64,000 nt of DNA from Quercus robur (Eukaryota > Streptophyta > Magnoliopsida > Fagales > Fagaceae). Numbering within the stretch: position 1 is the stretch's first letter; every line of letters starts with the position of its first letter. Positions 58,192-64,000 of this stretch are shown piece after piece. The stretch is from positions 53,812,406-53,876,405 of the forward strand of contig NC_065542.1 of NCBI RefSeq assembly GCF_932294415.1, written 5' to 3'. Below the pieces are notes generated by a model, which did not search any database, was not told the DNA's origin, and saw only the letters and a list, made by a program, of their open reading frames with translations. The position numbers and the translations under genes were made by a program.

Positions 58192-59009
58192 GTGAATGTA
58201 GAGAAGTCCAGCTTTCTTTCAATGAGAATGAAATGTTACAGAGCAAGAAACAACAAAATTACAATCACAACTGAAGACTTAATACCACTTTAAAAAACTG
58301 AAGGCTTGTTATAATCACAGCCAGAAAATTTTACAGAAATTTGACCCATTTGGCTAACTTTTATTGTCAAAAAATGAAAATGAATGATGAAATCTTTAAT
58401 CTTTTCACCATTTTGCATCCTAAGAAACAAAAATACCCAAGCAGCAGTAAAATGGGTTCTAAAAAAAAAAAAAAATCATTCCCTGCCATAGTGTTCGTCT
58501 AGTTTGAAAACAAATGGTGATTTACTAGGATTCATATTCTTAACACTTCACCCATCAGAAACCCACAAAACAAATACAAAACAGAAAGAGAAAAATTACT
58601 TCTCTGTCGTAATCCCATTTTTCGACGATGTGCGACGGCGGGGAGAAGAAAGTGAGCGTCTCTGCCTCCGCCTCTGCCCTCTGCCCTTTGCCTGCCCTCC
58701 GCCCTCTGCCCTCTGCCCTCTGCCTCCGCCTCTGCCCTTTGCCTTCGTCTCCGCCTCCACCTCCGCCTCCGGTGTGTGACAGTAATATTCTTCTTTCTAC
58801 AAAACCCCTAAATCTGCTTATGTTCTGAATTTCATCTAATCGTTAGTTTTGTTTTCTTAATCTTTTTATTTTTTTTTTGTTTTCTTTTCCTAGTCAGATT
58901 ATTTAAGTTTTCCAAGTCAGATTATTTAAGTTGTGTTTTGTGACTTGATAGTGACAGGTAAGTAATGTTGTAAAAATGTTGTAGAATTGTTGTAGACGTA
59001 GCATTTCTT
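58192..59009 (-). repeat. Right terminal inverted repeat of the MULE
   Basis: An 818-bp inverted copy of the left arm. The extra length is mainly additional CCTCTGCCCTCTGCC-type repeat units around 58660-58760. Spot comparison found only a few mismatches over several hundred inner bases, but seven transitions within roughly 70 bases at the outer tip. ORFs 58504-58779 and 58628-58828 are the arm's own repeat read through and are not genes. Confidence 0.92.
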
Positions 59010-59018
59010 TTAAAATAT

Positions 59019-60140
59019 TATTAAAAAAATTTTGTTAGCATTTTTTAAATGCCACATCAACATTTTATTTTATTTTTTAAACTACATCAGAGAATTTATT
59101 AAAAAAAAAAAACTAGTATAATATTTATTTTTATGCCTATTATATTCATTGGGATAAGTACTTTTTTGGCAAAAATATATTTTTGATTCCTAAATTTTAG
59201 GTAAATTCTTGCTTTGATCCCTAAATTGATTTTGTTTTTAAGTCGATCCCTTAAATTAGAAAATCAATTATATTTTGGTCTTTGTCAACCCAATAATAGA
59301 AAATACATATGTATCAAACAGAATGCACTGTTGGCATGTTATATGCTGATGAAACTAATAAAATAATAATAAAAAACCACATCAGCATGCCGTGTCATCA
59401 TCTAAAAATAAGAAGACATAATAAATCCTTTGTGCAACCTGTGCCCTATCTTTTTTTACTTTTCTTTTTTTGGCTCTTTTTTTTCTTTTTGAAGGAGAAA
59501 CATATCTATTTCCACTCATTTGTTTGACACAAAGGCATAGTTGTTATGCAAAGATAGCCTGTTTGGTAATGTTGTTCTAGTAACGTTGTTTAAGTGTTAT
59601 GGAAATACATGTGAGTAAAAAAAATATTGTGAAAATACGAGTGAGTAAAAAGTGTTGTGTTGTTTAAATAACGAAATCTGTTATTTAAACAACACAATCA
59701 AACAACCCATAAATTTAAGGAAATATCATTTCAACCTCGTAGTTAGCACGTCCCATGCACTAAATGCTAGGGGATCTAAGGAGAAATAGTTCGAGTTGTA
59801 GGACTAATAACATAATGTAATTATCTATAAATAAATAAAATAAAAAAACCATGTATTTTCATAATTAATAAATTAAACTAATTTTAAAAAACAACAAATT
59901 AAATCCTATTTGTTCAAAAGTGACAAATTAAAGCTTTAGATTTTAAAATGTAACAAATTAACTCATCATCAATTATTTTTGAGGTTTAAATGTAAGTTGA
60001 AAGTTTAATTTGTTACTTATAAAAACTTTTAATTTAATTTATTACTTTAAATTATAAAATTTAACTTATTATATTGCTTAAATTTTATTGTTTAAAATGA
60101 AAGTTTAATTTGTTACTTTTTGAAATTGTGTTTTTAAAAC
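59019..60140. other. AT-rich intergenic DNA with a MITE
   Basis: Apart from the MITE at 59562-59710, this holds AT-rich sequence. Recurrent AATTTGTTACTTT / AAAGTTTAATTTG words (59860-60120) form imperfect inverted repeats. No coding content was recognised. Confidence 0.45.
59562..59710. mobile_element. MITE related to the copy nested in the L1 fragment at 26.0 kb
   Basis: GCCTGTTTGGTAATGTTGTT and TCTAGTAACGTTGTTTAAGT correspond, inverted, to the right part of the 26.0-kb element. The opposite end reads GTTGTGTTGTTTAAATAACG and ...AACAACACAATCAAACAACCC. No clean target duplication. Confidence 0.65.
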
Positions 60141-60145
60141 ACGAT

Positions 60146-60849
60146 TGTAAGGACACATAAATTAAATAGCCCAAGTCCATTTAGAATAGCGAGGGAGGTA
60201 CAGCTCAACTAGGCCCAAATCAATATATTTGTAAAAGAGTGGATCAAACAAAAAGGGAAGGCTTAGCCCGAGGATAAAAACAAGGAAAAAAGACTAAGGA
60301 TCATAGATTGAGTGGATAAATGACTTATTACAAGTTCGCCTGAGGAGGCCAATGATACTCAAAATAGTACATTGTTCATGCTCTTCTCTCAATATTCTTA
60401 CTCTAACTCTTTTCTTTCTGATGCCTGTGCCTTCCTCCTCCTTAGTCTGGAGATTTCCTTTCCTTTTATTTACTCCTTTTTACTTCACATATCAGCCCCC
60501 CATCTTTACCTAACCAGACTCACCTCATGACACTTGTCCTCTTAAACATCTGTTGAAGGTGGTAGAATGAACTGCTTAACTGTGAACTACACTGTTCATG
60601 TCACTTTCTCATCAATGTAACTGATAAAGCTGTTACCAACAATTTAATGTGGAGACAACATGCTACTTCTCACTGGAAACTTCCCCTGTCCTCCACGATT
60701 CTCTCTCCTCACCCTGTCCTTCACAACTGGATCTCCTAATAGTCCTTTGCCTCTTCCCTTCCTCGGGTAGATTCCTTCTTTGGGCTTATGATACCTTAGT
60801 AATAATGATAACAACCCAACAATCCATTCCTCAGTCCTCGGCTCCCACA
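60146..60849 (-). mobile_element. Solo LTR, probably Ty3/gypsy, minus orientation
   Basis: A 704-bp LTR, on the minus strand starting TGTGGGAGCCGAGGACTGAG and ending TGTCCTTACA. It is bounded by ACGAT (60141-60145) and ACTAT (60850-60854), a 5-bp duplication with one mismatch, which suggests it is older than the solo LTRs at 18.9 and 39.7 kb. No internal region remains. It belongs to the same end-sequence family. Confidence 0.82.
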
Positions 60850-61017
60850 ACTATTTTAGTTAAAATTATAAAATACAATTTTAGTCATTTGACAATGTGT
60901 ATACTATAAGTGTTTAGCAAAGAGTGTGTCACTGTCAATGCTTTGAAATGAAATTTTATTTATTTTGTTGAACACACATATTCATGATACATGTAATGTA
61001 TAAGAAAAAAGCCTAAC

Positions 61018-61168
61018 ACGACAAAATTTTTCACAATTTCTTACCACAACTATGACGTGATAGAGTGTAATTGATAAAGAAAAAATTGTGGGTTTATGTG
61101 TGGGTGATGGTTAACTAATAACCACTCACACTTTGCCACATTAAAATTGTGACAAAAAAATTATGGAA
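61018..61168. mobile_element. MITE-like inverted repeat related to the 35-kb array
   Basis: ACAATTTCTTACCACAACTATGACG at the left (61033-61057) and, inverted, the TGCCACATTAAAATTGTGAC region at the right pair up around a short unique middle. The word pattern matches the repeat unit at 35.1-35.9 kb. Confidence 0.5.
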
Positions 61169-61195
61169 TAATAATAATTATTATTTTTAGAATAA

Positions 61196-61375
61196 GGGTC
61201 TGTTTGAATACCGTTTATTTTGTTGAAACTGAAAACTTATTACTGAAAGTATTATAAATTAAGGTAAAAGTTAGTTAAAATAGTACAGTAGAGTCTATGA
61301 ATAGTTGCAAAAATAAGCTAAATAGTGAAATAAATTATAATTTTTATTACTTCCCAAATGCACACTAAGCGTGTG
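61196..61375. mobile_element. hAT-like MITE
   Basis: Left end GGGTCTGTTTGAATACCGTT, right end inverted TTAGTGTGCATTTGGGAAGT, with the AGTAC/TACAGTAGAGTCTATGA interior of the group also seen at 17864-18062 and 48218-48440. Ends are imperfect. Confidence 0.55.
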
Positions 61376-61582
61376 TTTGGCAAAAATTAAAAGTCAGTTT
61401 ATTTTATTATTCAGTTTATTTTTGTTATTATTTATGGCTCCATTGTACTTTTTAGTACTATTCATGAGTCTTACTGTACTATTTTAGCTAACTTTTATAA
61501 TTATTTACAATACTTTTAATAGCAAATATAAACTAAATAGTAAAATAAGTTGACAAAAATAATTTTACTAAATAGACACTCA
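61370..61582. mobile_element. Second hAT-like MITE, abutting the first
   Basis: GTGTGTTTGGCAAAAATTAA at the left and an inverted partner ending near AAATAGACACTC at the right. The interior GGCTCCATTGTACTTTTTAG / ATTCATGAGTCTTACTGTAC is of the same group. The two elements lie back to back with almost no spacer. Confidence 0.55.
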
Positions 61583-61839
61583 ATAAAATAAACGGATCTC
61601 ATATAGACTCTAAATTATAGAATAATTTGTGTTCCTAGAAGATTATTATTTACTGGGATATGATTTTCAAAAAAAAAAAAAAAAAAAAAATTACCGGGAT
61701 ATATAATCCAAAAATACAACCAGTCACTCGACCCAACACCACACCAACAGCACTCCCCACTTGTCTGTCCAGTTCCAAAACAAATATATGTCATCACTCA
61801 TCATCTCTCTTTCATTACTCCCACTACTGTTTTACTTCT

Positions 61840-62099
61840 TTTACTCTCTCTCTCTCTCTCTCCCTATCTCAAAGACAACACTCTCTTTCACTTTATTCTT
61901 ATAAAAAAAAAAATCCAGCTCGAACTGTGTAGTCTTTACTCATTTCACGACCATCTCGTCCTTCCTTTCTCTCTCTAAACGCAAACCCATCTCTAGTTTT
62001 TATTTTTATATACTGCTCATTACTGCAATGCCAAGTTTGGTCATGGTAGATCCACCATTCTGAGCAAAACCCATTATTTCTAAGACCATTTCCACAAAC
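61840..62099 (+). promoter_or_regulatory. Proximal promoter and 5' leader of the trypsin-like-domain gene (approximate)
   Basis: It contains a CT dinucleotide run (about 61845-61863) and C/T-rich leader-like sequence directly upstream of the ATG at 62100. The transcript start is not defined and no distinct TATA box was assigned. Confidence 0.4.
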
Positions 62100-62338
62100 A
62101 TGGGTGTTCTGGTTGAGTCTTGGTGTTTCTGCAAAGGTGTAGGAAAGTCTGAGAGAATGAAAGCTACCATTTTTACTAACAAAGCTTCTGCCATGGCCAG
62201 AATCTCTGACGGCACTGGCTTCTTGATCCACCGGAATCTCCTCTTGACCACTCATGCTAATCTTCCCTCTGTGACTTCTGCCGAGAGCTCCGAGATCCGC
62301 CTCCAAAATGGTGTCGCCGCCACTCTTGTTCCTCACAG
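62100..62338 (+). CDS. First exon of a plant protein with a trypsin-like (PA-clan) domain; gene continues beyond the window
   Basis: Exon 1 runs from the ATG at 62100 to the donor CCTCACAG|GTATTATT at 62338 (79 codons plus two bases). It encodes MGVLVESWCFCKGVGKSERM and then ARISDGTGFLIHRNLLLTTH and ANLPSV..SSEIRLQNGVAA. The GTGFLI...LLLTTH pattern corresponds to the strand and catalytic-His region of trypsin-like proteases (GSGF.I...LTNAH). I recall similar N-termini in uncharacterised plant proteins. Whether Asp and Ser of a triad follow cannot be checked because the rest lies outside. An alternative in-frame start is Met20. No second exon is visible before 64000. Confidence 0.6.
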
Positions 62339-64000
62339 GTATTATTGCCTTTCTGCCTTAGAAAAACGTAGTATTTCCGTTTTGGGTTATTTTTATTCTT
62401 CATTATTTTTTTTTCTGTGTTTTATGTTTATTGTGGGAATATGTGGTTATATGATGGGATTTGACCTTTTGAATTTTTTTTCCCTTTTGCATTGTTTTGT
62501 GTTTCAGATATACAACAAATTTCACAACTTTTTTCATATCTGTTGAGGTCGCAGGTTGTGATTGGTTTATGATAAAAGTGATGTCGGTGATGCTCCCATG
62601 TGAAAATTATGTTCCACTAAGATGTCGTGAAGAAATTTTTTAAATTTGCTGTATATTTAGGTTGGTTTATGGCAATAGGTTGAAGAACTTACTAAAAAAG
62701 GAATGAGCAAAGCAGTTATAGTAGGTGGCATAGTTAGAGTAGAGGTTTTTATTTTTGTGGGTCCCAAAAATTAAAATTTATAGGTTTATTTTGTTTGCAT
62801 CAATGGGGATTGATATCTTTTTTTGTTTTATTAAGTGATTTTGTTTTCTGTTTCTTATGTCCATGTTTGTGTGTTTTACTGTGCGTATGTGTTTTTCTTT
62901 TTTTTGGTTAGGTTGTTGCTCTTTTTTTTTTACTTGAGATGTGAGTTGAAGTAATGGTCAAATTTATAATTATTAAAACTATTATTGTGATTTTGGAGTG
63001 TCCTGCTGGTATAAGGATCTTCTCCATTTGAAATCCATTTCATGATTCATATCAAATGTGCAAATCTAAAGGTGTATCTAGTGCCAAGTCATTTAAATTT
63101 GCACTTTGTAGCTTATTAAAAAAAAAAAAAAAAAATCACTTTGCAGTTTGTACACAGTTAGATTAAGGAAATAAAACTTACTGTGAAATGGACCTGCTTG
63201 AGTGAAATGAAGAGGATCCTGTGCTGCAGCTGACTTACTGGCTGTATTTGTATAGAATTTCGGTTGTACTATGGTCTCTGTCATTTGGTAAAGTATAAAA
63301 CCAGATTCCAAAACCTTCTGCTTATCATAAGCTCATAAAAGAAAGTTGAGTGACTTGTGAAAGAAGAGTGGAAAAGAAGAAATCAATAGAATATAGAAAA
63401 TGTATGCACAAAATTCGGTTTGGGCTTATGGTATAATATGAAGAGAAAGAAGATGGATTTCTAAATTGTTCGAATGCTATGACTATGACTTTTGAAGTTA
63501 CTTTGAGCTATTAAAACACCCCTAATTCTGCACTGATATGTGATACCTTTTACTAAGTGTTGGAATTCGAGGTGGATCTAAGGAAATTCGCAATGGAACT
63601 ATTTTAATAACTTTGCGTTGTATGGGGCGTCTTATTTTTTTCATTTGTGTATGTGTTGTGGTTTAAAATTTAAGAAATGAATGATTCTCCTGTTGTCAGT
63701 GGCATCTTACTGGATAGCCATTATTTGTTGCATATATCTTTTTCCAAAATTGTCAGTCATGGAGACATTGCATTGTAATTGTTTCTTTTTCATTACCCTC
63801 TAAATGTTATTCACGAATGTCTTCACGGTCATAAACAGATAAACTAGTAAATATTGACATAGCAATGGAATGTATCCATCAAGTCATATCTTTTACACTC
63901 AAGGCATGTTTGTTGGTTACATGTATTACTGTTGGTGTAACAAGACATATCCCACTCCATTTCTTATTTTGTGATGCATTGGATATGCTTCTAATATAGA
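62339..64000 (+). other. First intron of the trypsin-like-domain gene, running off the window
   Basis: T-rich intron-like sequence with a poly(A) run (63118-63135). No further exon with matching phase and protein content was seen. Confidence 0.45.

Larger units (their letters stand above)
52753..59018 (+). mobile_element. Complete Mutator-like element (MULE) with long TIRs and exact 9-bp target duplication
   Basis: The element spans 52762-59009 (6248 bp) and is bounded by identical TTAAAATAT at 52753-52761 and 59010-59018, the 9-bp duplication expected for Mutator insertions. Its ends GAGAAATGTTATGTCTATAA and, inverted, AAGAAATGCTACGTCTACAA open into terminal inverted repeats of 793 and 818 bp. 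Between them lies a FAR1/FRS-type gene remnant (53836-56120) in plus orientation, then about 2 kb of unassigned sequence. The transposase core is absent, so it is non-autonomous. Arms that are near-identical except at the outer tip, together with the intact duplication, suggest a recent insertion. It sits 571 bp upstream of the UTP11 ATG. Confidence 0.93.

Overview
This window is plant nuclear DNA, most likely from a woody eudicot. The genes have many introns, GT-AG splice sites and AT-rich introns, and they encode plant-type orthologues (FHA2, a T-type cyclin of the CYCT1 group, UTP11, a Tim17/22/23-family protein). The intergenic space is full of plant L1 LINEs, tRNA-derived SINEs, hAT, Harbinger and Mutator elements and solo LTRs. 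The repeat flavour recalls Fagaceae (oak or chestnut), but that is an inference and the species cannot be fixed from the sequence alone. No tRNA, rRNA, CRISPR or bacterial-type feature was recognised.

Layout, left to right. 1-2.1 kb: repeats and AT-rich DNA. 2.1-5.9 kb (+): a four-exon gene for a 196-residue Tim17/Tim22/Tim23-type membrane protein, with a five-copy minisatellite in intron 1. 5.9-8.6 kb: gene-poor. 8.6-17.5 kb (-): a complete three-exon FHA2 gene (331 aa) whose two large introns hold LINE, SINE and TIR-element copies. 17.5-22.5 kb: MITEs, a solo LTR with target-site duplication (TSD) and a SINE. 22.5-34.3 kb (+): a complete cyclin-T gene (non-coding first exon plus seven coding exons, 601 aa) with a nested LINE/MITE and a SINE in its introns. 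34.3-44.3 kb: a MITE-derived tandem array, a Harbinger-type element carrying a higher-order minisatellite, and a hAT element split by a solo LTR. 44.3-52.2 kb (-): a complete eight-exon UTP11 gene (228 aa). 52.76-59.01 kb: a whole Mutator-like element (MULE) with about 0.8-kb terminal inverted repeats and an exact 9-bp TSD. It carries a FAR1/FRS-type gene that has lost its transposase core. 60.1-60.85 kb: a third solo LTR. 62.1 kb onward (+): exon 1 of a gene for a trypsin-like-domain protein that runs off the window.

The host genes are unrelated housekeeping genes rather than a pathway cluster: an organelle membrane protein of the import/transport family, an ISWI-associated FHA protein, the cyclin partner of a Pol II CTD kinase, and an SSU-processome subunit. 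The most notable biology is the mobile DNA. The MULE with its FAR1-SWIM remnant lies about 570 bp upstream of the UTP11 start codon, and there are several cleanly delimited nested insertions. I saw no convincing unknown cellular system. All exon boundaries were read by eye from splice consensus, reading-frame continuity and remembered family sequences, with no alignment run.
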